Of a DNA stretch of 7,370 nt, positions 1 through 6,346 are shown in pieces (within the stretch, counting starts at the first letter, position 1; each line of letters opens with the position of its first letter). The notes beneath the pieces are model-generated. The model ran no database searches and was not told the origin of the DNA. It saw only the letters and a list, made by a program, of their open reading frames with translations. The stretch spans positions 1 to 7,370 of the forward strand of contig JAIERC010000237.1 of NCBI GenBank assembly GCA_019747165.1, written 5' to 3'. This DNA is from Sphingomonas sp. Its GTDB lineage: Bacteria; Pseudomonadota; Alphaproteobacteria; Sphingomonadales; Sphingomonadaceae. The translations under genes were made by a program, and so were the position numbers.

Positions 1-208
1 TCGGGTCCTGACTGACCGCTTTCAGCGCATGGCTGCGCGCGGCGGTCGCATTGCCTTGGTTGAACAATGTCAGGCTTATTGCCAGCGACTGCCGCGCCGT
101 GGCGGGATCAGCATGCGCGGTTGATTGCCGCGCGACGGCAATCAGCCCAGCTGCCCCCAGGGCAAGCCCCGCCAGCGCCAGGGCGATCGACTTAAGCCTG
201 AAGATCAT
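1..208 (-). CDS. Secreted TPR-like protein, N-terminal part only (runs off left edge)
   Basis: An open frame on the minus strand starts with ATG at 206-208 and stays open for 69 codons to the window edge. An in-frame TGA lies three codons before this ATG, so no longer ATG start is possible. The first 33 residues look like a Sec signal peptide: a basic start (R4, K6), a hydrophobic Ala/Leu/Gly core at about 8-26, and an A-H-A motif at 31-33 followed by D-P. There is no lipobox cysteine. Residues 36-69 form an Ala-rich amphipathic helix pair with a G-N turn (52-53) and a closing D-P (68-69), a spacing typical of a tetratricopeptide repeat. The start overlaps the end of prsR by 17 bases in another frame, and I see no good Shine-Dalgarno, so translation is probably coupled. 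PEP-CTERM loci commonly carry a TPR protein (PrsT) beside prsK/prsR. Classical PrsT is a lipoprotein, so identity with PrsT is uncertain. Confidence 0.72.
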   Translation of the reverse strand, partial: MIFRLKSIALALAGLALGAAGLIAVARQSTAHADPATARQSLAISLTLFNQGNATAARSHALKAVSQDP

Positions 209-1544
209 AGGATTTCAGCAAATCATACAAGGTCGGCCGACTGATGCCGAGCAGCTTGGCTGTGTTAGAGATATTCCCTTCGGCGCGCGACAAGGCATGA
301 CGGATCGCCGTTCGATCAGCGGTTTCGCGCACGGCCTTCAGGTTCAGCGGCTCGGGCAACGCGCCCGTTTCAAGATCAAGATCGGCGGCAGTGATCGCCT
401 TGCCCTCGGCCATGATCACCGCACGTTTCATGCGATTTTCAAGTTCGCGGACATTGCCCGGCCAGCTCCACGCATCAATTGCCGCGCGCGCATCCGGCGA
501 CAGGCTCGTCACACCGGAATGCATTGCCTTGGCATATTTCTTCAGGAAATGCTGCGCGAGCAACCCGGCATCGCCGGTCCGCTCCGCGAGCGACGGGATT
601 CGCACGACGATTTCGGCAAGACGGTAATAAAGATCATCGCGAAACCGGCCATCGGCAATCATCGCATCGACATCCTGATGCGTCGCGCAGACGATCCGCG
701 TGTCGACCGCGATCGGCTTGCGCCCACCAATCCGCTCGATTACGCGCTCCTGCAAGAACCGCAGCAACTTTACCTGCAATGCCAGCGGGATATCACCGAC
801 CTCGTCAAGAAAAAGCGTGCCGCCCTGAGCTTGCTCGATCTTGCCCTCCATGGTCTTGACCGCACCAGTGAACGCCCCCTTTTCATGCCCGAACAGTTCG
901 GATTCGAGCAATGTTTCAGGGATCGCCGCGCAGTTGATTGCCACAAAGGCACCGCTGCGTCGGCGGCTCGCCTCGTGTAGCCCCCGCGCGAGCAATTCCT
1001 TACCGGTGCCGCTCGCGCCGAGCAGCATCACGGAGACATCGGCGGGCGCGACGCGTTCAATCGTGCGCGTCACCTTGAGCATCTCGGGCGCGGCGGTGAT
1101 CATGCCGCCCAACGCCGCCGTGCTGACAATAGAGTCGGCCAAGCGCCGGTTTTCGGCCTCTAGCGCATGCACGTGAAAGGCGCGCGAGACGATCAGGCCA
1201 AGCTGATCGATGTCGATCGGCTTTTGATAAAAATCCCAGGCCCCGTGTTCGATCGCCCTGAGCGCGCTTTCGCGTGCGCCATGGCCAGAGGCGACGACCA
1301 CCTTGGTATCGGGCTTGAGCGACAGGATCGCATCAAGCGTGGCAAAACCTTCGGTCACGCCGTCCGGGTCAGGCGGCAAGCCCAGATCCAGCGTCACGAC
1401 ATCGGGCACCTCGGCGCGCAACAGATCGATTGCTTCGGCACGGTTGCTGGCGACGAACACCTGATAGCCATCATAGGCCCAGCGCAATTGACGCTGCAGG
1501 CCCAGATCATCCTCAACGATCAGCAATTTCCGGATTACGGTCAT
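192..1544 (-). CDS. prsR: PrsR, PEP-CTERM-type sigma-54-dependent response regulator
   Basis: A 450-residue cytoplasmic NtrC-type activator with all three expected domains. The receiver domain (about 6-125) has the acidic pair E11/D12, phosphoacceptor D53, S86 and K108. The AAA+ domain (about 145-375) has Walker A G-A-S-G-T-G-K-E at 176-183, the sigma-54 contact loop GAFTGA at 223-228, Walker B L-F-L-D-E at 244-248, FRDDLYYRL at 301-309 and the sensor II motif WPGNVREL at 361-368. A Fis-type helix-turn-helix sits at about 425-444. All key residues are intact, so it should be phosphorylated by a partner kinase and open sigma-54 promoters. Its ATG overlaps the stop of prsK (ATGA), and a GGAG lies 8 bases before it. 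In PEP-CTERM/exosortase bacteria this pair controls extracellular-matrix and PEP-CTERM genes. The PrsR name rests on the sequence plus its place directly after a PrsK-type kinase; the general NtrC-family assignment is essentially certain. Confidence 0.93.
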   Translation of the reverse strand: MTVIRKLLIVEDDLGLQRQLRWAYDGYQVFVASNRAEAIDLLRAEVPDVVTLDLGLPPDPDGVTEGFATLDAILSLKPDTKVVVASGHGARESALRAIEHGAWDFYQKPIDIDQLGLIVSRAFHVHALEAENRRLADSIVSTAALGGMITAAPEMLKVTRTIERVAPADVSVMLLGASGTGKELLARGLHEASRRRSGAFVAINCAAIPETLLESELFGHEKGAFTGAVKTMEGKIEQAQGGTLFLDEVGDIPLALQVKLLRFLQERVIERIGGRKPIAVDTRIVCATHQDVDAMIADGRFRDDLYYRLAEIVVRIPSLAERTGDAGLLAQHFLKKYAKAMHSGVTSLSPDARAAIDAWSWPGNVRELENRMKRAVIMAEGKAITAADLDLETGALPEPLNLKAVRETADRTAIRHALSRAEGNISNTAKLLGISRPTLYDLLKSYDLQA

Positions 1545-3610
1545 GCGGCTCGCTCCACATGATCGGCGATTGCCCCCGCTATCGGCAAGGAGACGCGAAA
1601 GCGCGTCCCTTCCCCTTCGCGGCTGAAGACGTCGACGCGGCCCCCCATCGCTTCGGCCAATTGTTGAGCCTCAAACGCGCCGAGCCCGAAGCCGCCCGCC
1701 TTGGATGAGACAAAGGGTTTGAACAATTTGTCGCGGATAAAGGCGGGACTCATGCCCGATCCATGATCGACAATATCGATCGCAATTTCTTCGCCAGCCC
1801 GCGCCACCATGATCGTGATCGGATCACCCAACGGACTCGCCTCAATTGCATTTTGCAGCAAATGGCCAAGCAATTGTTCGACCCGCACGGGATCGGCGAG
1901 GATCAGCGCGTCGCGCAGCCCCCCTGTGGCAATCGGATGCTGGGCGCGCCTGAGCGCGGCAACGCGCTCAACCAATGGCACGACTTCAACGGGCGCGAGC
2001 GCTTCTGGCCGGGCGCTGTGATGCTGCGAAAGGCGCGCGAGCAGATCGTTCATCCGCGCGGCCGAATCCTTGAGCGTCGCGATCATATCGGCACGGAAAT
2101 CAGGGTTTTCAGCATGGCGTTCGGCGTTGCGCGCGACCAAGCTGAGCTGACTGACCAGATTTTTGATATCGTGCATGATGAAGGCGAAGCGGCGGTTGAA
2201 TTCATCGAACCGTTGCGACTCAGACAAGGCCTCCTGCGCGCGGGCTTCGGCTAGGTAACTCGCCACCTGTCGCCCCGCGATGCGCAGCAAATCGAGATCT
2301 TCCCAATCCGGACGGCGATCAATCTGCGGACGGGCCAGCAGAATAGCGCCGGTGAGCTTGCCGAAATGCACCAAGGGCACCAGCACCCAGGCATCGGCGC
2401 GATCGAGCATCCAGATTGGCACGCACGTCATTTCGGCTGAATCGGCGCTGTCCGCGCGTACGTCATCAAGTGCGATGATCCGCCCGGTCGCTTCGAGATA
2501 ACGAGCAAGGCTGCTTTCACCGATTTGCGTCGGTAGACCGGTTGCGTCCCAATTCCACATCGCCCCCTGCCCCAGACCCGAACCATCGGGCACCAGCAGC
2601 ATGCCGCCAGGTGAATCGGTCAAATCGGCGACTGCCTTGACGATACGGGCCTCCAGCGTCGCCGCGCCGTCACCGGGCTTGCCCAATGTGTCAGTAAAGC
2701 GCAGCCATTCGGCGCGATAATCATAGCGGTGGCTGAAAAAATGCTTGGCAAGCTTCACCTTGATCCAGGCGCGCAACCAGGCCGACGACAGGATCGTGAC
2801 GATCGCAGTGGTCGATCCAAGCACCAGCGCCGTCTGCGCAATCCGGCCATAGGGTGCCGGGATGGCTGCCAATGCGCCGGTCCCCAGAACCATCGCCAGA
2901 ATATACAGCCCGATCGCCGCCGCTGAAAGCGATCGATAGGCAACCGTGCGGGACAATTGCAGCGTCCAATCGCCATTGCGGTGCACCGCGAGCGCAAACA
3001 GCGGCGCAATTGCCCCAAACGCGATGCCGCGCGCCAGGATCAACATCGACGTATCGCCAATGCCAAGAAAGCCGAGTGTGTACAGGGAAAGATCGAGCAG
3101 CCACATGCCGGCCAGCGCCATCGCGGCCAGCCGGATGCCGCCGCGCGCCGCCGGGGCCACCGCGTGGTACAGATGATCAACCAGCACCAACGCAGCCACG
3201 GCAACCAGCATCCGCATGATTACGGCGACTTCGGCGATACCGGCCAGATCTGCCCGGCCAAAGACGGCCGCAGCCACCGCCGACAGGCCGCCTGCGGCGA
3301 CCACCACGACTAGCACAACACCGTAAATCAGGCGAACCTCAGTCCCCATTCGCGTGCTGCGATCCCGCCGCACCAGCGCCGCCATGAATATCAGCCAGCT
3401 AATGTTTCGGGCGGCTTCAGCGATCCAGCTCATCATATCGCCTGCGCCAATACCGGCGATCGCCAGCGCCCAAAGCGCCGTCGCCAATAGCGCAACCAGA
3501 AACGCCATGCGCGGCAGTCCGGTCCCGGCACGATCAAGCTGTGATAGCGCCAATGCGCCGAACAACAGCGCGACCAGAGCATGCGTCCAAAGGATCAATG
3601 TCGCCGTCAC
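1541..3610 (-). CDS. prsK: PrsK, PEP-CTERM system membrane sensor histidine kinase
   Basis: A large inner-membrane histidine kinase, 689 residues from the GTG at 3608-3610. The first ~285 residues are a run of about eight or nine hydrophobic helices, the multi-pass N-terminal region characteristic of PrsK. A GAF-like domain follows (about 318-455), then the kinase core. The H-box is H-D-I-K-N with phosphoacceptor H480, the N-box is L-L-Q-N-A-I-E-A-S with N587, and the ATP lid carries D-H-G-S-G (615-619), L-F-K-P-F (629-633) and G-F-G-L-G (640-644). The HDIKN H-box and short dimerisation segment fit the family. It should autophosphorylate and pass phosphate to PrsR; the signal is unknown. Start choice: an in-frame ATG at 3643 would add 11 residues beginning M-C-C-G, overlapping the upstream transferase by 29 bases. 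The GTG lies 4 bases after that gene's stop and leads straight into the first membrane helix, as I recall for homologues. I prefer it, without strong Shine-Dalgarno support. Confidence 0.9.
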   Translation of the reverse strand: MTATLILWTHALVALLFGALALSQLDRAGTGLPRMAFLVALLATALWALAIAGIGAGDMMSWIAEAARNISWLIFMAALVRRDRSTRMGTEVRLIYGVVLVVVVAAGGLSAVAAAVFGRADLAGIAEVAVIMRMLVAVAALVLVDHLYHAVAPAARGGIRLAAMALAGMWLLDLSLYTLGFLGIGDTSMLILARGIAFGAIAPLFALAVHRNGDWTLQLSRTVAYRSLSAAAIGLYILAMVLGTGALAAIPAPYGRIAQTALVLGSTTAIVTILSSAWLRAWIKVKLAKHFFSHRYDYRAEWLRFTDTLGKPGDGAATLEARIVKAVADLTDSPGGMLLVPDGSGLGQGAMWNWDATGLPTQIGESSLARYLEATGRIIALDDVRADSADSAEMTCVPIWMLDRADAWVLVPLVHFGKLTGAILLARPQIDRRPDWEDLDLLRIAGRQVASYLAEARAQEALSESQRFDEFNRRFAFIMHDIKNLVSQLSLVARNAERHAENPDFRADMIATLKDSAARMNDLLARLSQHHSARPEALAPVEVVPLVERVAALRRAQHPIATGGLRDALILADPVRVEQLLGHLLQNAIEASPLGDPITIMVARAGEEIAIDIVDHGSGMSPAFIRDKLFKPFVSSKAGGFGLGAFEAQQLAEAMGGRVDVFSREGEGTRFRVSLPIAGAIADHVERAA
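1553..1556 (-). promoter_or_regulatory. Ribosome binding site of prsR inside the end of prsK
   Basis: GGAG on the minus strand lies 8 bases before the prsR ATG, within the last codons of prsK. It supports this start and independent reinitiation at the ATGA overlap. Confidence 0.6.
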
Positions 3611-3614
3611 CGCG

Positions 3615-5003
3615 TCACCGCGCGCCTTCGGGCCACAGCACAACGCGGATGGTCTGCAACAAGATCAGCAGATCAAGGAACGGCGAATAATTTTTCGCGT
3701 AATAGAGATCATATTCCAGCTTCTGGCGGCTGTCCTCAATCGACGCGCCATAGGGATAGTTGATCTGCGCCCAGCCCGTGATGCCGGGCTTCACCATGTG
3801 GCGCTCAGCATAATAAGGGAGCTGCTGTTCAAGATCGTCGACGAATTGCGGGCGTTCCGGGCGCGGGCCGACAAAGCTCATTTCCCCCTTGAGCACGCTC
3901 CATGCCTGGGGGATCTCGTCAATTCGAGTTTTGCGGATGATCCGGCCGATGCGGGTGATGCGCGGATCGTCCTTTTCGGCCCAGACGGCCTTGCCGTTCA
4001 CCTCGGCATCCTGGCGCATCGAGCGCAGCTTCACGATATCAAAGCCGACATTGTACAGGCCAACGCGGCGCTGCCGGTAGAGGATCGGCCCCTTGCTTTC
4101 CAATTTGATCGCAAGCGCTGTGACTAGGACAAGCGGCGCCGTTACCACGATGAGGATCAGGCTGGCGGCGATATCAAACAAGCGCTTGAACGCGCCTGAG
4201 AGCATACGGCCCGACGAAAAGCCGTCCGAGAAGATCAGCCAGCTGGGATTGACGCTATCGAGATCGACCCGACCGGTTTCGCGTTCCAGAAAGGTCGAAA
4301 TCTCGTTGACGTGCACCCCGGTCGTCTTGATCCGCAACAGGTCTTTGAGCGGCAAGGCATTGCGCCGTTCCTCCAGCGCGAGCACCACTTCGCTGGCGTT
4401 GAGCAGCACGACATGGTCAGCCAGATTATAGATCGCGTCGCGCGCAATCGCCTCTGGGATGACGCGATTGGTCTCACTCATTGAGACATAGCCGACGACG
4501 ACAAAGGCCGCGCCGGGCGCCTGCGCAAGTGTTTTCAACCGCTGCGCGCGCAACCCCGCGCCAAGCACGACGATGCGGCGTTTGAATGCCTGGCTGCCAA
4601 GGGTCTTGCCCAGCAAAATGCGCAGCAAAATCAGCGCGACGACCGCCAGGGCCATCCCGTAAAGCAGATTGGAGCGCCAGAAATCGAGCGCCGGCACCAG
4701 ATAATAAATCGCACTTTGCACGATGATGCCCAGCGACACCGCCACGATCAGCCGCGCGGTTGCATAACGGAGCGATTGCAGTGCGCCCGCACCATAGACA
4801 CCAACCGCGATCATCGCGATTTCAAGGGTAACGGCAAAGCAGAGCAGTTGGGGCATCCGCGTGGTGATCGGTAGCACCTGCTTGTGCAGCTGCCCCATTC
4901 GGAACACCCAGCCCAGCTCCCCCGATACGAGTAGCAGGATAATGTCCAGAATCGCGAGCAACAGCACGGCGTTGGGGACATAATGCTTGAATAATCTGAT
5001 CAT
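3615..5003 (-). CDS. PEP-CTERM-associated undecaprenyl-phosphate sugar-1-phosphate transferase
   Basis: A 462-residue membrane enzyme of the bacterial sugar transferase (WbaP/PglC-like) superfamily, matching the TIGR03013-type transferase of XrtA/PEP-CTERM loci. It should move a sugar-1-phosphate from a nucleotide sugar onto undecaprenyl phosphate, the first step in building an exopolysaccharide unit. Residues 1-130 hold about four membrane helices, and 140-265 form a Rossmann-like domain beginning R-I-V-V-L-G-A-G (143-150). K-R-L-F-D-I (273-278) precedes the membrane anchor of the catalytic domain. Catalytic motifs are complete: K-L-R-S-M-R (325-330), R360 with the essential Asp-Glu pair at 362-363 in I-D-E-I-P-Q, F-V-G-P-R-P-E-R-P (377-385), K-P-G-I-T-G-W-A-Q (405-413) and Y-D-L-Y-Y at 431-435. 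A modest AAAAGG lies 8 bases before the ATG. It is the first gene of the minus-strand set, ending 4 bases before the prsK GTG. The sugar transferred cannot be read from the sequence. Confidence 0.93.
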   Translation of the reverse strand: MIRLFKHYVPNAVLLLAILDIILLLVSGELGWVFRMGQLHKQVLPITTRMPQLLCFAVTLEIAMIAVGVYGAGALQSLRYATARLIVAVSLGIIVQSAIYYLVPALDFWRSNLLYGMALAVVALILLRILLGKTLGSQAFKRRIVVLGAGLRAQRLKTLAQAPGAAFVVVGYVSMSETNRVIPEAIARDAIYNLADHVVLLNASEVVLALEERRNALPLKDLLRIKTTGVHVNEISTFLERETGRVDLDSVNPSWLIFSDGFSSGRMLSGAFKRLFDIAASLILIVVTAPLVLVTALAIKLESKGPILYRQRRVGLYNVGFDIVKLRSMRQDAEVNGKAVWAEKDDPRITRIGRIIRKTRIDEIPQAWSVLKGEMSFVGPRPERPQFVDDLEQQLPYYAERHMVKPGITGWAQINYPYGASIEDSRQKLEYDLYYAKNYSPFLDLLILLQTIRVVLWPEGAR

Positions 5004-5164
5004 GACCCCGGCCTTTTACCCGACCAAGTGTAAACATTTCCGACATAGCTGCGCGGATGATGGCGTAATTTTCAAAAAAACTTTGTTACGAGGATATGTC
5101 TGGCGGACTGCGCAGTTTCCCTATCGCATGGCCCGGTCTATCGCTGGGCAAAGAGGAGAAATTG
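5004..5164. promoter_or_regulatory. Divergent intergenic region between the transferase operon and manC
   Basis: This 161-bp gap lies between divergently oriented starts and must hold the promoters of both blocks. It has an AT-rich patch at about 5066-5088, including a run of seven A. An imperfect 14-bp palindrome reads AAGTGTAAACATTT at 5026-5039 (10 of 14 positions symmetric). GACATA at 5042-5047 is inverted as TATGTC at 5095-5100. I could not identify a convincing -35/-10 pair for either direction, nor a sigma-54 GG-N10-GC element with correct spacing. The promoters are therefore inferred from gene layout, not seen. Confidence 0.55.
5154..5158 (+). promoter_or_regulatory. Ribosome binding site that decides the manC start
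   Basis: AGGAG lies 6 bases before the ATG at 5165. It favours this start over an in-frame ATG at 5096, which would add 23 residues ahead of the conserved nucleotidyltransferase start and has no comparable site. Confidence 0.8.
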
Positions 5165-6223
5165 ATGTCTGACAGCGCATCTATCGTCCCCGTTATCCTT
5201 TCGGGGGGGGCGGGGACCCGGCTATGGCCGATGTCGCGCCCCGAGCGGCCGAAGCAACTGTTGGCGCTCACCGCCGAAGCGACGATGCTGCAACTCACAG
5301 CAAAGCGCACGGGTGGCGATAAGCGCTTCACGGCACCGATCATTGTTGCCAATGCACAACATGCCAGCGAAGTCGAAGCGCAGATGGCGGCAATCGACCA
5401 GCCGCTGCAGGCGTTGATCCTTGAGCCGTTTGGCCGCAACAGTGCGCCCGCAATCGCGCTGGCGGCGATTGCCGCCGGCGGCGGCGATCAAGCCTTGCTG
5501 GTGATGCCGTCCGATCATGCGATTGAAGATGGCGCCGCCTTTCACGCAGCGGTCGATCGTGCCTTGCCGCTGGTCGATCAGGGATGGCTAATCACCTTTG
5601 GCATCAATCCGCACTCGGCCGAAACCAGTTATGGCTGGATTCAAACCGGCGAAGAGATGACTCCAGGCGTCCACAAGGTGCTCCATTTTGTCGAAAAGCC
5701 CCCGCTTGATCGGGCGGAAACGATGCTCGCCGCGGGCGACCATTATTGGAATGGCGGCATTTTCCTGTTTCGCGCTGATGCCTTTTTGGCAGCGCTTGCC
5801 ACGCATGCGCCAACGATGCTGGAGGCGGCAACCCGCGCCATGGCGCTCGCCAAACAAAACGGGCGCCGCATTGCGCCAGATGCTAATGCCTTTGCCGCCT
5901 CACCAGCACAATCGGTCGATTATGCGGTGATGGAAAAGGCCGATCGGGTCGCCGTTGTTCCGGTCAGTATGGGGTGGAACGATGTTGGTAGCTGGGATGC
6001 GCTGCACCTGCTCAGCCCCAGCGATGGGGATGGAAATAGCGTGAAGGGCGACATTGTGTTGCTCAACAGCAGCAATTGCCTGGTGCGCAGCGATTCGATC
6101 CGGATCGCGATGGTCGGCGTGAGCGATCTGATCGTGGTGGCGAGCGGCAATGATCTGCTGATCGTGCCGCGTGGCCGCTCGCAGGAGGTCAAGCAGCTGG
6201 TTGACGCGATGAAGACCGCTTAG
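5165..6223 (+). CDS. manC: Mannose-1-phosphate guanylyltransferase, single-domain form
   Basis: A cytoplasmic enzyme that makes GDP-mannose from mannose-1-phosphate and GTP. The 352-residue product starts after a short lead with the sugar nucleotidyltransferase signature L-S-G-G-A-G-T-R-L-W-P (12-22), followed by the P-K-Q lysine (K30). Other family motifs are E-P-F-G-R-N-S-A-P-A (87-96), P-S-D-H (115-118), F-V-E-K-P (175-179), W-N-G-G-I-F-L-F (195-202) and W-N-D-V-G-S-W (271-277). Length is that of the guanylyltransferase alone; the C-terminal cupin/phosphomannose isomerase domain of the roughly 470-residue bifunctional enzymes is absent, so the isomerase must be encoded elsewhere. The symbol manC is given by function. 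Its position opposite a polysaccharide-initiating transferase suggests that it feeds exopolysaccharide synthesis, which is an inference. An 8-base G run encodes part of the nucleotide-binding loop (see findings). I see no clear terminator after its stop. Confidence 0.93.
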   Translation: MSDSASIVPVILSGGAGTRLWPMSRPERPKQLLALTAEATMLQLTAKRTGGDKRFTAPIIVANAQHASEVEAQMAAIDQPLQALILEPFGRNSAPAIALAAIAAGGGDQALLVMPSDHAIEDGAAFHAAVDRALPLVDQGWLITFGINPHSAETSYGWIQTGEEMTPGVHKVLHFVEKPPLDRAETMLAAGDHYWNGGIFLFRADAFLAALATHAPTMLEAATRAMALAKQNGRRIAPDANAFAASPAQSVDYAVMEKADRVAVVPVSMGWNDVGSWDALHLLSPSDGDGNSVKGDIVLLNSSNCLVRSDSIRIAMVGVSDLIVVASGNDLLIVPRGRSQEVKQLVDAMKTA

Positions 6224-6255
6224 CCACAAAATCCCTGTGACTAAAGGCCGTTACC

Positions 6256-6281
6256 CTGATCGGCCAGTCTGATTGGCCAGT
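6256..6281 (+). repeat. Two-copy 13-bp tandem repeat upstream of the MarR-GNAT gene
   Basis: CTGATCGGCCAGT (6256-6268) is followed directly by CTGATTGGCCAGT (6269-6281), with 12 of 13 bases identical. It ends 12 bases before the candidate -35 box. Each unit holds a GGCC core. It may be a pair of direct binding sites or a simple duplication. The rest of the spacer 6224-6293 shows only a weak 5-bp stem (6246-6250 with 6261-6265) and no T-run, so I do not call a terminator. Confidence 0.6.
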
Positions 6282-6293
6282 CGACTCTCGGAC

Positions 6294-6322
6294 TTGCCGA
6301 TATATATAGCTTGTTATATAAC
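6294..6322 (+). promoter_or_regulatory. Candidate sigma-70 type promoter of the MarR-GNAT gene
   Basis: TTGCCG at 6294-6299 (4 of 6 matches to TTGACA) is followed, after 17 bases, by TATAAC at 6317-6322 (5 of 6 matches to TATAAT). Transcription would begin near 6329, a short leader before the start codon. The -10 box lies inside the dyad described separately. An alphaproteobacterial GANTC methylation-type site (GACTC, 6283-6287) sits just upstream. Confidence 0.5.
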
Positions 6323-6333
6323 TGACTATATAT
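6302..6333. promoter_or_regulatory. 32-bp AT-rich dyad, candidate operator for the MarR-GNAT regulator
   Basis: A perfect 10-bp palindrome GTTATATAAC (6313-6322) is flanked concentrically by ATATATAG (6302-6309) and its exact inverse CTATATAT (6326-6333). Overall 13 of 16 base pairs are symmetric, and only the two 3-base spacers break it. It covers the candidate -10 box and ends 2 bases before the Shine-Dalgarno. MarR-family proteins bind AT-rich palindromes in this kind of position and often repress their own gene. The symmetry is directly visible; the operator role is inferred. Confidence 0.6.
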
Positions 6334-6335
6334 TC

Positions 6336-6340
6336 GGAGG
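6336..6340 (+). promoter_or_regulatory. Ribosome binding site that decides the MarR-GNAT start
   Basis: GGAGG lies directly before a GTG-ATG-ATG series. Its distance is 0 bases to the GTG (6341), 3 to the first ATG (6344) and 6 to the second ATG (6347). Normal spacing favours 6347. Confidence 0.75.
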
Positions 6341-6346
6341 GTGATG

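Noticed and set aside
51..980. Plus-strand 309-codon open frame opposite prsR
   Set aside because: It lies antisense to the well-supported prsR AAA+ domain, its composition is rich in Arg/Ala/His as expected for a reverse-frame shadow in GC-rich DNA, and no domain is recognisable.
3354..4127. Plus-strand 257-codon open frame across the prsK/transferase junction
   Set aside because: Antisense to two conserved genes, including the transferase catalytic motifs. It has no recognisable domain.
5096..5164. N-terminal extension of manC by 23 residues from an ATG at 5096
   Set aside because: The AGGAG at 5154-5158 is correctly placed for the ATG at 5165, and the family's conserved region begins shortly after that start.
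5004..5164. Sigma-54 promoter for PrsR control of the divergent genes
   Set aside because: Checking all GG and CC pairs on both strands gave no GG-N10-GC. The nearest cases have 9- or 11-base spacing, and the minus-strand one would place the transcript start inside the gene.
6224..6270. Rho-independent terminator after manC
   Set aside because: Only short stems (CACA/TGTG, GGCCG/CGGCC) with no following T-run.
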